The notes: generated by a model from the letters alone, not told the origin. 64,000 nucleotides of DNA from an uncultured Porticoccus sp. (GCA_947259505.1 CAMYLT010000008.1:62001-126000), one strand, 5' to 3'; shown: positions 50,675 to 59,904, counted from the first letter of the stretch. Translations and numbers: made by a program.

Positions 50675-51112
50675 TTAGCCTGCGGCAAAGAACTCCACCC
50701 GTAAACCACCGGGAATGGTACAGATCATGTGACGGGAATTGGATTGCCCCAGTGCCTCCGGGCTGAATTCGATCGCTACATCATCCAAATCAGAGAGCTG
50801 CCAATGCAGCTTTTCCAGTGTATCGGCATCCTTAACGGCCAGGGCGAAATGGTGCAGACCGATATTGTGGTGGCGGTCAAACGGCATGGCACTGGCAGGT
50901 TCGAGGGCTTGCCAAAACGTCAGCATAGTGGTGCCGTCGCTGAGGAAGATGGCCGGGTAGTCGGGTACTTCGCCCACTACGGTAAAGCCCAGTTGTTTCT
51001 GGAAGAAATTGGCGGTCTTGTGAATGTCTTCCACGGTTAATCCCAGGTGGTGAATACCCTGAGTGGTAATGGCCGATGTTGTTTGCCGGGTGGAGTCGAG
51101 TGCCTGGTTCAT
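50675..51112 (-). CDS. VOC/glyoxalase family protein
   Basis: This 145-residue vicinal-oxygen-chelate protein has two beta-alpha-beta-beta-beta units: GIHHLGLTVEDIHKTANFFQKQLGFTVVGE (metal His) and IGLHHFALAVKDADTLEKLHWQL. The metal-ligand Glu is in GGLRVEFFAAG at the end. It may be a dioxygenase, a glyoxalase or a binding protein; the substrate is not evident. It is divergent from the TetR gene, with two perfect palindromes between them. Confidence 0.85.
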   Translation of the reverse strand: MNQALDSTRQTTSAITTQGIHHLGLTVEDIHKTANFFQKQLGFTVVGEVPDYPAIFLSDGTTMLTFWQALEPASAMPFDRHHNIGLHHFALAVKDADTLEKLHWQLSDLDDVAIEFSPEALGQSNSRHMICTIPGGLRVEFFAAG

Positions 51113-51145
51113 GGGGATGTCCTCATTGTCAGTTTAGTTCTAAAG

Positions 51146-51195
51146 TGAACAGATCTGTTCACTTTCTGAAAAGTGTAGGTGAACAGATCTGTTCA
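51146..51195. promoter_or_regulatory. Tandem palindromic operators between VOC and TetR genes
   Basis: TGAACAGATCTGTTCA occurs at 51146-51161 (within a longer 22-bp perfect palindrome with AAG/CTT ends) and at 51180-51195. The centres are 34 bp apart. The position between divergent genes implies repression of both by the TetR protein. The second site overlaps an upstream GTG that could otherwise be taken as the regulator start. Confidence 0.75.
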
Positions 51196-51253
51196 TGTCA
51201 AGCGGGTGGCGATATACTCACGACATGATTTTTTTGTAGAGGACTGTTTAGCC

Positions 51254-51799
51254 ATGCAACCGCGCAGGCAGCACCTGATCGATACGGCTCACAGGCTGTT
51301 CAATGAACACGGTTACCACGCTACTGGTATTGACTGGATTCTCGCTGAATCCGGTGTTTCCAAGGCGACCTTGTATAAGCACTTTCGCAGTAAAGAGGAG
51401 TTGATCCTTGCAGTGTTGCAGCAGCGGCACGTCTACTTTATGACGTTGCTGGAGGAGGCCGTCGCCAAGGCGCAGAAAAATGGCCAACAACCGGTGTTGG
51501 TGATTTTCGATGTGCTGGATGCGTGGTTTGAGTCAGAGGGGTTTTTTGGTTGTAACTTTATCAAGGCCAGTGCTGAGTATGCAGCAGCGGGTGATGCGAT
51601 CCACGAATTTGCTGCGCAGCATAAGCTTGATACGCAGCAGTTAATCAGACGCAGCCTAGGTGAGTCAGGCGATGACACAATGGCGGCAGAATTGGCGCTG
51701 TTGTTTGACGGAGCGATTGTGGTTGCCCATACCCGTGGCGATCACGGCGCTGCCAAGCTGGCCAAAAAAATGGCCGAGCAGTTATTGGCGGCCCACTAA
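51254..51799 (+). CDS. TetR family transcriptional regulator
   Basis: This 181-residue repressor starts MQPRRQHLIDTAHRLFNEHG, followed by the helix-turn-helix YHATGIDWILAESGVSKATLYKHFRSKEELI. The C-terminal domain has FFGCNFIKASAEY, a common pocket motif in this TetR group. ATG 51254 is preceded by AGAGGACTG; the GTG at 51179 lies inside an operator. It probably regulates itself and the divergent VOC-PNPOx operon. A short (GGTACT)3 repeat follows the stop at 51816-51833. Confidence 0.88.
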   Translation: MQPRRQHLIDTAHRLFNEHGYHATGIDWILAESGVSKATLYKHFRSKEELILAVLQQRHVYFMTLLEEAVAKAQKNGQQPVLVIFDVLDAWFESEGFFGCNFIKASAEYAAAGDAIHEFAAQHKLDTQQLIRRSLGESGDDTMAAELALLFDGAIVVAHTRGDHGAAKLAKKMAEQLLAAH

Positions 51800-51898
51800 G
51801 GTTAGATGTTTGCTCGGTACTGGTACTGGTACTGGTGTTGGGGCTTTGGCTTAATGCGATTGGTAGGCTGAATTGAATTCTATGTTTGCTGGATGTGG

Positions 51899-51929
51899 CT
51901 CTCCGCACCGGCCAAGCCAGCGCGGAGAG
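51899..51929. terminator. Bidirectional hairpin between TetR and the propeller gene
   Basis: CTCTCCGC and GCGGAGAG form a perfect 8-bp stem with a 15-nt loop in a convergent gap. T-runs are weak, so termination efficiency is uncertain. Confidence 0.4.
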
Positions 51930-51936
51930 CGTCTAT

Positions 51937-52830
51937 TTACAACGGTTTAATGATGACTTTGTTTTGTTTAAACAGGGGAATCAGCAAACGGTTGCGTTTG
52001 GTGTCCACGCCCAGGTCGGCGGGGGCATCCAGTGACTCCGCCAGAGTGCTGAAGGTGCCATCCTGATTGAAAATGTAGATGGCGGAACCGCCCCAACTGG
52101 AGATGGCGAACTGGCTGTCGTTTATCTTGACCAGTCCATCGAGGCCGCCATTGGGCGGGGTAGGCATGGCGGTTATCTTTCCTGACGAATTCACACTGAA
52201 CAGTTCACCCGAGCCAAAGGTCACCACCATCAGGTGATCGTCGTCTTCCAATATGCCGTTGGGGTGGCCGAGGTTCTTATCCGCAACGACGGTTTCGTAG
52301 TTGCCATTGGCTCGCACCTTGTAGATGGCATCGCTGTCGGAAGGGCCGAACCCTTCGGCATAACCACTATCCGTGACGTAAACATAGCCGCCGCAGGCCG
52401 GTGTGATGCCATTTAAAAAGGTGCTGCCCTCAATGGTGATAGAGGCTTTTTGCACACCGCTTGGCAACTCAAATACATGCACCTGGTTGCGATCGGTCAC
52501 GAACAGGTTGTTGCCGGCGATGGCGGCACCCTTGGGGGCATGCAGGGTAATGCCTTCTTTTGCTCCATCTATCCATTTGAGATCCATGACGCTGCCGTCA
52601 GGGCTGAGTTTTGAAATAAACCCATTGCCATCCGCGTCAAACGGGTCGCCATTGATATTGGTGACCAGGTAGACGTCCTCGTCGGCGTAATACTCAACAG
52701 ATTCCGGCGTGGCGAAGCCAACCCCTTCAACCACTATGGCGGTGCTGTCTTCATCTGCGAGCAGGTGTAATGGCCAACAAACAGCCCAAAATAAACAGAT
52801 GAGGACCCTTACTTTACTTGCCGTGTTCAT
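51937..52830 (-). CDS. Secreted SMP-30/NHL-like beta-propeller protein
   Basis: This 297-residue protein has a signal peptide (KVRVLICLFWAVCWPLHLLADED). Repeated blade motifs follow, such as YLVTNINGDPFDADGNGFISKLSPDG, LFVTDRNQVHVFELPSG, VYVTDSGYAEG and LGHPNGILEDDDHLMVVTFG. The fold matches SMP-30/gluconolactonase-like or NHL propellers. The NPxG-type metal site is partly conserved (GHPNGI). It is probably periplasmic, and its ligand is unknown. Confidence 0.82.
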   Translation of the reverse strand: MNTASKVRVLICLFWAVCWPLHLLADEDSTAIVVEGVGFATPESVEYYADEDVYLVTNINGDPFDADGNGFISKLSPDGSVMDLKWIDGAKEGITLHAPKGAAIAGNNLFVTDRNQVHVFELPSGVQKASITIEGSTFLNGITPACGGYVYVTDSGYAEGFGPSDSDAIYKVRANGNYETVVADKNLGHPNGILEDDDHLMVVTFGSGELFSVNSSGKITAMPTPPNGGLDGLVKINDSQFAISSWGGSAIYIFNQDGTFSTLAESLDAPADLGVDTKRNRLLIPLFKQNKVIIKPL

Positions 52831-52933
52831 TCGGCCTCCTTGTGGTGGTCAAGGGTTGGTGATGAGTGCCCTGGCGTCGGAGCATGCGGCCGTCGGACGG
52901 CAGGGCACTAGAATGGCACTGAGGGTGGGGGTG

Positions 52934-53206
52934 TTATTCTGCTGTTGTCGGGTCGATGACCGATTTCACCTCGGCAACCACATTGGCTGGAAAGCCGCCT
53001 TGTCGAGCGTGTTCGAGAACAGCCTCTTTGTTGGGTGCGATATAGACACAGTAGACTTTGTCATCTGTCACATAGCTCTGAACCCACTGTATTTGCGGGC
53101 CCATGTCACTGAGTACGCCACAGGATTTTTGTGAGATGGCGTGTAGATCCTGAGGTGACAGGTTTCCTGCTCCGGGGATTTCTCTTTCGATGACATACTT
53201 TGGCAT
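52934..53206 (-). CDS. DUF4242 family small protein
   Basis: This 90-residue protein starts MPKYVIEREIPGAGNLSPQD and continues KSCGVLSDMGPQIQWVQSYVTDDKVYCVYIAPN. This matches the DUF4242 family of ferredoxin-like fold proteins, one member of which binds nickel. ATG 53206 is preceded by AAAGGAGCG. Its role here is unknown. Confidence 0.85.
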   Translation of the reverse strand: MPKYVIEREIPGAGNLSPQDLHAISQKSCGVLSDMGPQIQWVQSYVTDDKVYCVYIAPNKEAVLEHARQGGFPANVVAEVKSVIDPTTAE

Positions 53207-53654
53207 GGTGCGCTCCTTTTCGGTTTGAATCGACAACTTGAATTGTCGGTAGTTGATATCCCTGAACGATCAATAACCAGCGCGAACGAGGCATGGAAGT
53301 GAGACGTATCTTGTTTCTTGCGAGTCGTTGACCTGTTATTTTTTTAGTGTTGCTTCTGAAGCCGTTCACTTCGAATGGCTCCTTCTAGGATAGAACATCA
53401 GAAAGCAGCATGGTTCAGTTGATGAATACTTTATCAGCCTTCTCCATCAAAGTGCGTGTTGGGTAGGGTGTATATGTTTAGCGCGGTGCGAAAAGAAAAC
53501 TGGCCTGTCGCGTAGGGGTTTCTGTTGTCGGTTGTGGTAAATTTTCTGTTGAATATCTCCTGATATTTCATGGAGATAAATAATTGTATGGATTGCCCGT
53601 TGTTGGGCGATGTATAAAAAATCAGGGAATTTTAATAATAATCAGGAGCAGAAT
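53207..53654. other. Divergent gap of about 450 bp
   Basis: The gap lies between the DUF4242 gene and the sulfotransferase gene and is AT-richer than its surroundings. It holds a hairpin CGACAA-cttgaa-TTGTCG (53231-53248) close to the DUF4242 start. I see no gene or RNA signature. Confidence 0.4.
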
Positions 53655-54287
53655 ATGCCGTTATCAGTGATTGGCGCCGGTTTTGGCCGCACGGGTACGA
53701 TGTCTATCAAGAAAGCGCTGGAGCAATTGGGGCTGGGACCTTGCCATCATATGGAAGAGGTCATCAAAAACCCACAGCAGCTACCATTTTGGCAAAACGC
53801 GGCAGCGGGCGAGCCTGTAAATTGGGACGAGGTTTTTAAGGGCTATAACTGCTCGGTTGACTGGCCAAGTGGGCATTATTGGAAAGAGCTGGCGGCGTTC
53901 TACCCCGCAGCCAAAATAGTGTTGAGTGTCCGCTCTCCTGAACGTTGGTGGGATAGCTATTCGGGTACGATACAAAAGCTCCTGGAAATGAAGGATGAGA
54001 TTCCTGAAGAATATCCCCGCGCTGTTCTCACCATGGCGGATGAACTGATTACACAGCAGACGTTCGGAGGATGTGTGGACAGAGAATCAGTACTGGCTGC
54101 CTTTCAAAACAGAATCGATGAGGTTAAACGGGTGATACCCGAAAGCCGACTGCTGGTTTTTGAGGTGACCCAGGGTTGGGCGCCACTTTGTGATTTTTTG
54201 GGTGTCCCCGTTCCTGAAGGCGATTTTCCACGCTGCAATGGCAAAGTGGAATTTTGGGACGTGTTCAGTGGTGGCGCAAAAGCCTAA
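53655..54287 (+). CDS. Sulfotransferase family protein
   Basis: This 210-residue protein opens PLSVIGAGFGRTGTMSIKKALEQLG, the 5'-phosphosulfate loop of PAPS-dependent sulfotransferases. The 3'-phosphate binding segment is FYPAAKIVLSVRSPERWWDSYSGTI near residues 78-102. The length and layout fit the short sulfotransferase family common in marine bacteria. The start at 53655 follows AGGAG. The acceptor molecule is unknown. Confidence 0.87.
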   Translation: MPLSVIGAGFGRTGTMSIKKALEQLGLGPCHHMEEVIKNPQQLPFWQNAAAGEPVNWDEVFKGYNCSVDWPSGHYWKELAAFYPAAKIVLSVRSPERWWDSYSGTIQKLLEMKDEIPEEYPRAVLTMADELITQQTFGGCVDRESVLAAFQNRIDEVKRVIPESRLLVFEVTQGWAPLCDFLGVPVPEGDFPRCNGKVEFWDVFSGGAKA

Positions 54288-54455
54288 AACAGCGAACCAC
54301 TGATACAGCCTCTGGGTGTCGACGATTATTACCTCATATGGCGGGAAATCGTCGACCCAGGGGAACCCTCCACACTGATCTGCTAAGCTATGCCCCCTAA
54401 AAAATGGTGAGGCAGTGCCCCTCGCCTGAATACAGTTAGACATGGTGGAGAAGAG

Positions 54456-54821
54456 ATGGAGTACGAAGAAGTAAAAGCCCTGCGTGAGCGGTGGGGTGGA
54501 AAACCTTGTGATCATCCTGATTTTACGGATGAAATTCTGTTTGGTTCGAAGACAGGTGACTTTGTCTGTACCCAATGTGGCGAGTCATTTACCAAACGTC
54601 AACGAGACCAGCTGAACCGTAAGGGGGCGAACCCCAAGCTGGGGCAGCTTACGGAGCGGAACCAGATGCTCAAAGAGCGGATTGATATTCTGGCTGGCCG
54701 TAAGGATAAGCTGGACGCACTGGCTAATGCCGCTAATGGACATTCGGAGCTAGATGCTACGCTGCTGGAACAACTGTGCCTGATAAAGCTTATGGACGAA
54801 CTGATTAAGTCTACTGATTAG
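54456..54821 (+). CDS. Hypothetical protein with a zinc-ribbon-like motif
   Basis: This 121-residue protein is not recognised. Residues 18-45 hold Cys-Asp-His (KPCDHPDF) and VCTQCGESF, a possible four-ligand zinc site. The second half (TERNQMLKERIDILAGRKDKLDALANAANG) is strongly helical and may form a coiled coil. It has its own terminator downstream. Base use resembles the backbone. Confidence 0.65.
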   Translation: MEYEEVKALRERWGGKPCDHPDFTDEILFGSKTGDFVCTQCGESFTKRQRDQLNRKGANPKLGQLTERNQMLKERIDILAGRKDKLDALANAANGHSELDATLLEQLCLIKLMDELIKSTD

Positions 54822-54842
54822 TCGTGATGTCCGGTCAACAAT

Positions 54843-54873
54843 AAGGGAGGCGGTTAGACGTCTCCCTTTTTTA
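54843..54873 (+). terminator. Rho-independent terminator
   Basis: AAGGGAGGCG and CGTCTCCCTT pair with one weak position around a short loop and are followed by TTTTTT. It ends the transcript of the zinc-ribbon-like gene. Confidence 0.75.
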
Positions 54874-55001
54874 TCTCCTGAGTAATCTTTCCTGTTTTTC
54901 TCTTTCCTTATTCATCCCGACATGGGCGTCGTCTGCTATAGGTTTACATAGCGAAGCAGTATTCGTAGCCACTTTCATTCAGCAAGCTTGAGTGTTATTT
55001 C

Positions 55002-56303
55002 ATGATACCCAGACGCATCGCCGCTTTTTTTCTCAGCTTTATCCTCGCGTTGGTTACTGCGCTGCAAGTAGGTTGTGCCACGCCCAAAGTCCCTGAAACA
55101 AAACACCAGATGGATCTGGGTGAAGTGGCCGTGATAGCAACCAGCCAGGCACCGGACATCAGCTTCGAGGGCTTTGCCCACAACAAAGGGGTGGGCGCAG
55201 CTAAGGGAGCTGGCGCGACGTTATTGGTCTGCATGAGTTTCATGGGGCAGGGCACCTGCACCGGTTTTATTTGCGGGCCTGCTATGTTGCTCTGGTTGGG
55301 GTTCTGTAGCGCGGCAACGGTGGTTGGCGGCGCCGTGGGTGCAACAGTTGCACCCAGTGGCAGTGAGAGCCAGGCTGCGGAAAAAACAATGGCATCGGCG
55401 TTGGATGCACAAACAATTCAAAACTCGCTGCGCATTCAGGTGGAGTTGGCGGCGCAAGTAGCCAACCACTTTCTGGTGCCAATATCCCCACAGAGTATGG
55501 AAACTGCTTCGCAGCAGCGTGATTACCGTAGCCTGTCTGCTGAAGGTGTGGATACCGTGTTTGAAGTGGCACTGACCAAGGTGGGTGCCGATGATGGTGG
55601 CATTAATCCGCCATTGCAGCTTTACATGCAAGCCCATGTTCGGCTGGTGCGCACATCTGACAATAGTGAGTTGATGTCGGCGGACTACCGTTATACCGGG
55701 CCTAGCATGAAGCTGGAGGAGTGGTCGGCAAACAATGCCAACCCACTGTTGAAGGAAATCGAGAATGGTTATGAAGTGCTTGGAGCACACATCTTCGAGA
55801 ATACCTTCATGCTCTATCCCTACCCGGACCGCGGCGCCCATTCTGCGGGATTTATGGGCGTCTCATTTGGCCTGAAACCACTTTCTCCCCCGACAAGAGG
55901 TGCCTTGACGGGGGACAAGTTGTTAGGCAGCTACTTTGAGTGGATGGAAGTTAGCAGCACCCGTCCGACCTTGCGCTGGCAAGCATTTCCCCGGGAGCGG
56001 GATCTTGAGCTGGAACCTGAAGACATGGCTCGTGTCACTAATGTGCGCTATGACCTGGTGGTGGCAGAGGAGAGAAATATGATGCCCGGTCGGGTTGTTT
56101 ATCGTCGCTACGGGCTAACATCCGCTTCGCATGCGCTCGGGGTAACACTGAAAGGGGGAACCCGTTATTTCTGGACGGTGCGGGCACGCTTTGATCTGGA
56201 TGGGCGGGAGCGGCTGACGGAATGGAGTTCCACCCACTACATTGCGCGTCAGGGTATTACCGCACCGTCGATATATTCCTATCGCTTCAAGACCCCCGGA
56301 TAG
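55002..56303 (+). CDS. Putative lipoprotein of unknown function
   Basis: This 433-residue protein has a signal sequence (RRIAAFFLSFILALVTALQVGCATP) ending at a Cys25 that may be lipidated. The lipobox (LQVGC) is not canonical. A glycine-rich hydrophobic stretch (GATLLVCMSFMGQGTCTGFICGPAMLLWLGF) at about 70-100, with three Cys, may be membrane-inserted. The C-terminal part (TRPTLRWQAFP, YFWTVRARFDLDGRERLTEWS) resembles a fibronectin-type beta-sandwich. No family is recognised. Probably an envelope protein. Confidence 0.7.
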   Translation: MIPRRIAAFFLSFILALVTALQVGCATPKVPETKHQMDLGEVAVIATSQAPDISFEGFAHNKGVGAAKGAGATLLVCMSFMGQGTCTGFICGPAMLLWLGFCSAATVVGGAVGATVAPSGSESQAAEKTMASALDAQTIQNSLRIQVELAAQVANHFLVPISPQSMETASQQRDYRSLSAEGVDTVFEVALTKVGADDGGINPPLQLYMQAHVRLVRTSDNSELMSADYRYTGPSMKLEEWSANNANPLLKEIENGYEVLGAHIFENTFMLYPYPDRGAHSAGFMGVSFGLKPLSPPTRGALTGDKLLGSYFEWMEVSSTRPTLRWQAFPRERDLELEPEDMARVTNVRYDLVVAEERNMMPGRVVYRRYGLTSASHALGVTLKGGTRYFWTVRARFDLDGRERLTEWSSTHYIARQGITAPSIYSYRFKTPG

Positions 56304-56309
56304 CGGGCG

Positions 56310-57668
56310 TCAGTTCCGTTCTGGAATCTTTGCTTCCGCGCCGATGTGATAGGCGGCAAATCCTGACATTACTACCTGATCCACCGCCATGCCGATCACC
56401 CGACCACTGTCTTGGGCCTTGATCCGATGCTGGGCATTGGTGATGGGGTCGGTGACTATGCCGAGCAACTGACCTTTGAATACCCGGTCACCCAGGGAAA
56501 TCCGGTTGGACAGAATGCCGCCGTACTCGGTGCGTATCCAGTAGGTATCGTAGTACACCGGCTCAGGATCGCCCCAGGAGAACAGCCGGGAAATCATGTT
56601 GTACTTTTCCATCAGGCTGTGGATGCTGTTGACGCCCGCTTTGATCTGGTGCTCCTGAATGCGGGAGGATTCCCCTGCTTCCATGGTCACGGCGGTAATG
56701 CCGATGTTGACCGCGGCATTGCGCAACATACCGGGCGCTCCGGAGCTGTGTACCACGGCGATGCGGTCGAATCCCCGGGTGAAGTCGGCCACTTCGGGTA
56801 TGTTCATGTCTGCCCGCAGTTGTGGGAGGTTGGTGCGTCGAAAAGACCCCGTGTGAATGTCAACCAGCATGTCACAGTGGCGGATAGCGCCGTCGAACAG
56901 GGCGTGGGCAAAGCGATCCGCCAGGTGGCCACGGGCGCGACCGGGAAAGTGCCGGTTCAGATCACGGCGGTCGGGCAAATAGCGACTGCCTTGCTGGAAA
57001 CCCTGCAGGTTGACGATGGGAATGCCGATCACCTGCCCCGACAGTTCCTGAGGGTTCAGGTCGTAGAGCACCCGGCGGATGATTTCTATGCCGTTCAGTT
57101 CGTCTCCGTGTATCGCCCCTACCAGACACAGGGCGGGGCCGGGATGGACGCCATTGACCACCAGTATCGGGGTGGGCTGGGACAGGCTGGCAATCTGGAT
57201 GCCGGGGGACCAGGATAATCGGGTAGAGGTGCCGGGCAGGATTTCGGTGCCGAACAGGCTGATGCTGGCGGCCACCGGCTCCGGCACCGGCGTGGGTTCC
57301 TCGACCGCGATGGGTTCCTCCACCTCGGCAGTTCTGGGCATTTCCGGTTCCGGCGGCGGCGCCACTTCCTTGAGATTGATGTTCGGGGCAATCTTCAGGG
57401 GTTTCTGCTGGCGGGCCGGTTTCTGAACGGCCTTTTCCTGGGAAGTCGTGTCAGTGGCGCGATGCTTTTCGAGAGTTGGCTTCACTTCGTGTCGGCGAGG
57501 GATGGAATCTTCGATGTCTTCCACCTCTTCGTCTTCGATCACTTCGACGGTTGGCTCATCGCTTTCGTCCAGCTCGTCCTGGGCCAAGGCCTGAGGCGCA
57601 GTGACAGCCAGTATTATTAACAGCAGTAGCAGGGTGGCGGGGGACGTTGGAAGTAGTCGACAGAACAT
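56310..57668 (-). CDS. Secreted succinylglutamate desuccinylase/aspartoacylase-like M14 protein
   Basis: This 452-residue protein has a signal peptide (TLLLLLIILAVTAPQALAQDE) and an acidic, proline-rich low-complexity region to about residue 135. A zinc carboxypeptidase-like domain follows. The zinc ligands are in GAIHGDELNG (His, Glu) and MLVDIHTGS (His). SRYLPDRRDLNRHFPG and VTMEAGESSRIQEHQ are family features. It probably cleaves an amide or ester in the periplasm. The long disordered segment may span the envelope space. Confidence 0.82.
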   Translation of the reverse strand: MFCRLLPTSPATLLLLLIILAVTAPQALAQDELDESDEPTVEVIEDEEVEDIEDSIPRRHEVKPTLEKHRATDTTSQEKAVQKPARQQKPLKIAPNINLKEVAPPPEPEMPRTAEVEEPIAVEEPTPVPEPVAASISLFGTEILPGTSTRLSWSPGIQIASLSQPTPILVVNGVHPGPALCLVGAIHGDELNGIEIIRRVLYDLNPQELSGQVIGIPIVNLQGFQQGSRYLPDRRDLNRHFPGRARGHLADRFAHALFDGAIRHCDMLVDIHTGSFRRTNLPQLRADMNIPEVADFTRGFDRIAVVHSSGAPGMLRNAAVNIGITAVTMEAGESSRIQEHQIKAGVNSIHSLMEKYNMISRLFSWGDPEPVYYDTYWIRTEYGGILSNRISLGDRVFKGQLLGIVTDPITNAQHRIKAQDSGRVIGMAVDQVVMSGFAAYHIGAEAKIPERN

Positions 57669-58088
57669 GATGTCTCAAGGTGAGAAAAGCTGCCCACAGT
57701 GTAATGAACTGCCGGGGGCTTTAACACCGCCAGCGGCAATCCGTTGAGGTCGGTACGGGCAGTTGTGGTCGCGTTTGTCGGTTGACGTTTTTTGTCGGCA
57801 TGGCCGCTCTGGCGGTCAATTCCGCCAGTAAAGCGTGTATAGTTTTCAAGCATTGACCATAACAACCCTAATCATATTTAAGGGCGATCAAATCATTCAG
57901 AAAATGCTTTCCTGGAAAGAACAGCATCTCTCCATAAGGTATTAGAGGCACTCTAGTGCTGACAGTGACAGCTATTGAAGGTTGTCACGCCTTAATAATC
58001 GAAGCAGTCTTACCCTTTCTATTCCTTCTGCGCCCAGTTTAAGTACAAGATCTAAACTGGGTGCAGAGGGGGAGAGAGGCTAGTGCTA
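57669..58088. other. 420-bp gap with a strong hairpin
   Basis: CCCAGTTTA and TAAACTGGG (58033-58041 with 58053-58061) form a perfect stem of 9 bp, extendable to 12, just beyond the aminotransferase stop on the minus strand. No T-run follows, so it is a possible mRNA end structure. The remainder shows no gene. Confidence 0.45.
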
Positions 58089-59222
58089 TTAAGTCGCCAG
58101 CACGTGCTCAAGTGCTGTATTCAAATGGCTGACAGTGCGATCAATGTTGTGTAGTTTGTCGAGACCAAATAGTCCAATTCTGAAAGTACGAAAGCCTTCT
58201 GGCTCATCACATTGAAGGGGAACGCCAGCGGCTATTTGCAGGCCCTCAGCGAGGAACTTCTTGCCCGTGTGGATATCCACATCATCTGTGTAACTCACTA
58301 CGACCCCCGGTGCCTGGAAACCCTCTGCGGCGACGCTTTTAAACCCTTTCTCCACCAGCAGTGCCCGGGCACGACGCCCCAGCTCTAATTGTTCCGCCTT
58401 TACCTTATCGAATCCGTAGGCTTCCGTTTCCTTCATGGTATCGCGGAACTTCAGCAGTGCATCGGTGGGCATGGTGGCGTGGTAGGCGTGGCCGCCGTTC
58501 TCATAGGCTTCCATAATTTGCAGCCACTTGCGGAGGTCGCAGGCAAAACTGCTGCTAACGGTATCATCGATACGCTTGCGGGCCTCGTCGCCGAGCATTA
58601 CCAGAGCGCTACAAGGGGAGGCGCTCCAGCCTTTTTGAGGCGCACTGATCAGGATATCAACACCCAGTGCTTTCATATCCATCCACAGCGTGCCAGAGGC
58701 GATGCAATCGAGTACAAACAACCCACCCACGGAATGCACTGCATCAGTCAGGGCGCGGATGTAATCATCTGGTAGTAGCATTCCAGACGCGGTTTCTACA
58801 TGGGGGGCAAAAACCATCTGTGGTTTTTCCGCCTTGATTCGCGCCACCACTTCGTCGATGGGTGCCGGAGCCAGTGCCGGTTGGGCGCTATCGTCCACTG
58901 GTCTGGCTTTCATCACAATGCTGTCATCGGTGATATGGCCGGTTTCGAGAATTTGCGTCCAGCGATAGCTGAACCAGCCATTACGGATAATCAGGCATTT
59001 TTTGCCAGTAGCAAATTGTCGTGCCACCGCTTCCATACCGTAAGTCCCGCCACCAGGAACCACCACTACTGCTGTGGCGTTGTAGACCTTTTTCAGCGTG
59101 CTGGAGATGTCATTCATCACCGATTGGAAGCGCTGAGACATGTGATTCAGGGAGCGGTCAGTAAAGACCACAGAGTATTCCAGCAGGCCTTCGGGATCGG
59201 TATCGGGGAGTAAGCCGGGCAT
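58089..59222 (-). CDS. Class V aminotransferase (alanine/serine-glyoxylate type)
   Basis: This 377-residue PLP enzyme has VVVVPGGGTYGMEAVARQF near residue 53, HVETASGMLLPDDYI, and LFVLDCIASGTLWMDM with the cofactor-binding Asp. The Schiff-base lysine is in ISAPQKGWSAS near residue 195. This pattern is that of alanine-glyoxylate, serine-glyoxylate or aminoethylphosphonate-type transaminases. The exact donor and acceptor cannot be assigned. It stands alone. Confidence 0.88.
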   Translation of the reverse strand: MPGLLPDTDPEGLLEYSVVFTDRSLNHMSQRFQSVMNDISSTLKKVYNATAVVVVPGGGTYGMEAVARQFATGKKCLIIRNGWFSYRWTQILETGHITDDSIVMKARPVDDSAQPALAPAPIDEVVARIKAEKPQMVFAPHVETASGMLLPDDYIRALTDAVHSVGGLFVLDCIASGTLWMDMKALGVDILISAPQKGWSASPCSALVMLGDEARKRIDDTVSSSFACDLRKWLQIMEAYENGGHAYHATMPTDALLKFRDTMKETEAYGFDKVKAEQLELGRRARALLVEKGFKSVAAEGFQAPGVVVSYTDDVDIHTGKKFLAEGLQIAAGVPLQCDEPEGFRTFRIGLFGLDKLHNIDRTVSHLNTALEHVLAT

Positions 59223-59642
59223 GGGGGTTCCTTCTTGAGTGCATCATTATTGTGTCTGGGCCGTAAGTATATTTTAAGCCGGCGAAGATTCCCAAAGCTT
59301 GTGGATCAGCCAGTCTGCGTTTGTCGTGGTATTTTCGATTGCATGCTGAAGTCACATGGGATGAGCAACCGGTTGGTCGTGGATGTCCCGATGAATTCAC
59401 AGCTCATTTAGGGTGAGCCAAAAATCGGTATCCAAGTCAAATTTTACGTGCCTAAAAACTGACTCAAGCTCAGAAAAATGTCATCAAGTGTTGATGGTCA
59501 TTTATTGATAAGTTGCTAAAAAATAGATAGTTTTAGCCGTTCCATGGCTTGATTCGGTGTTTGTTTCATCCGTGGCTAATGCTGTATTAACCACATGTTA
59601 ATGCAGTGGTTGTTGACTAACAATAAAATGATGAAGGGTACT
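59223..59642. other. 420-bp divergent gap
   Basis: AT-rich promoter region between the aminotransferase and the small Cys-rich gene. A short hairpin CATCAA-gtg-TTGATG lies at 59482-59496. Nothing else is recognised. Confidence 0.35.
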
Positions 59643-59858
59643 ATGGCTAGATATATCGTGACTAAAAAACCACATGAAAATGGGGAACATATTGTCCACA
59701 ATTTGGGCACTTGGTGTCCGGATTTACCTGATTCTGTTGATCAGAAATCGCTGGGTAATTTTCCAACCTGCCAGGCAGCTGTTCGTGAAGCGAAAAAGTT
59801 TTTCGAAAATATCAATGGTTGCATCAAATGTTCTCGTCCCTGCCATACAAGTAGTTAA
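59643..59858 (+). CDS. Small cysteine-containing conserved hypothetical protein
   Basis: This 71-residue protein starts MARYIVTKKPHENGEHIVHN and ends NGCIKCSRPCHTSS. It has five cysteines (TWCPDLP, FPTCQAA, and the C-terminal C-x2-C-x3-C cluster). The pattern of a HxVH N-terminus, a central LG.F..C..AV.EAK block and a Cys cluster with CHT matches small proteins I associate with Vibrio and Shewanella genomes, whose function is unknown. A metal site is likely. It has its own terminator 22 bp downstream. Confidence 0.7.
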   Translation: MARYIVTKKPHENGEHIVHNLGTWCPDLPDSVDQKSLGNFPTCQAAVREAKKFFENINGCIKCSRPCHTSS

Positions 59859-59880
59859 GCAGGGTTCATTGTCTCAACGA

Positions 59881-59904
59881 GGGCCATTTTAATGGCCCTT
59901 TTTT
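59881..59904 (+). terminator. Rho-independent terminator
   Basis: GGGCCATT-tt-AATGGCCC is followed by TTTTTT, an excellent terminator for the small Cys-rich gene. Confidence 0.85.

Noticed and set aside
51816..51833. (GGTACT)3 tandem repeat
   Set aside because: Three copies in a non-coding gap are too few to suggest phase variation or a functional repeat.
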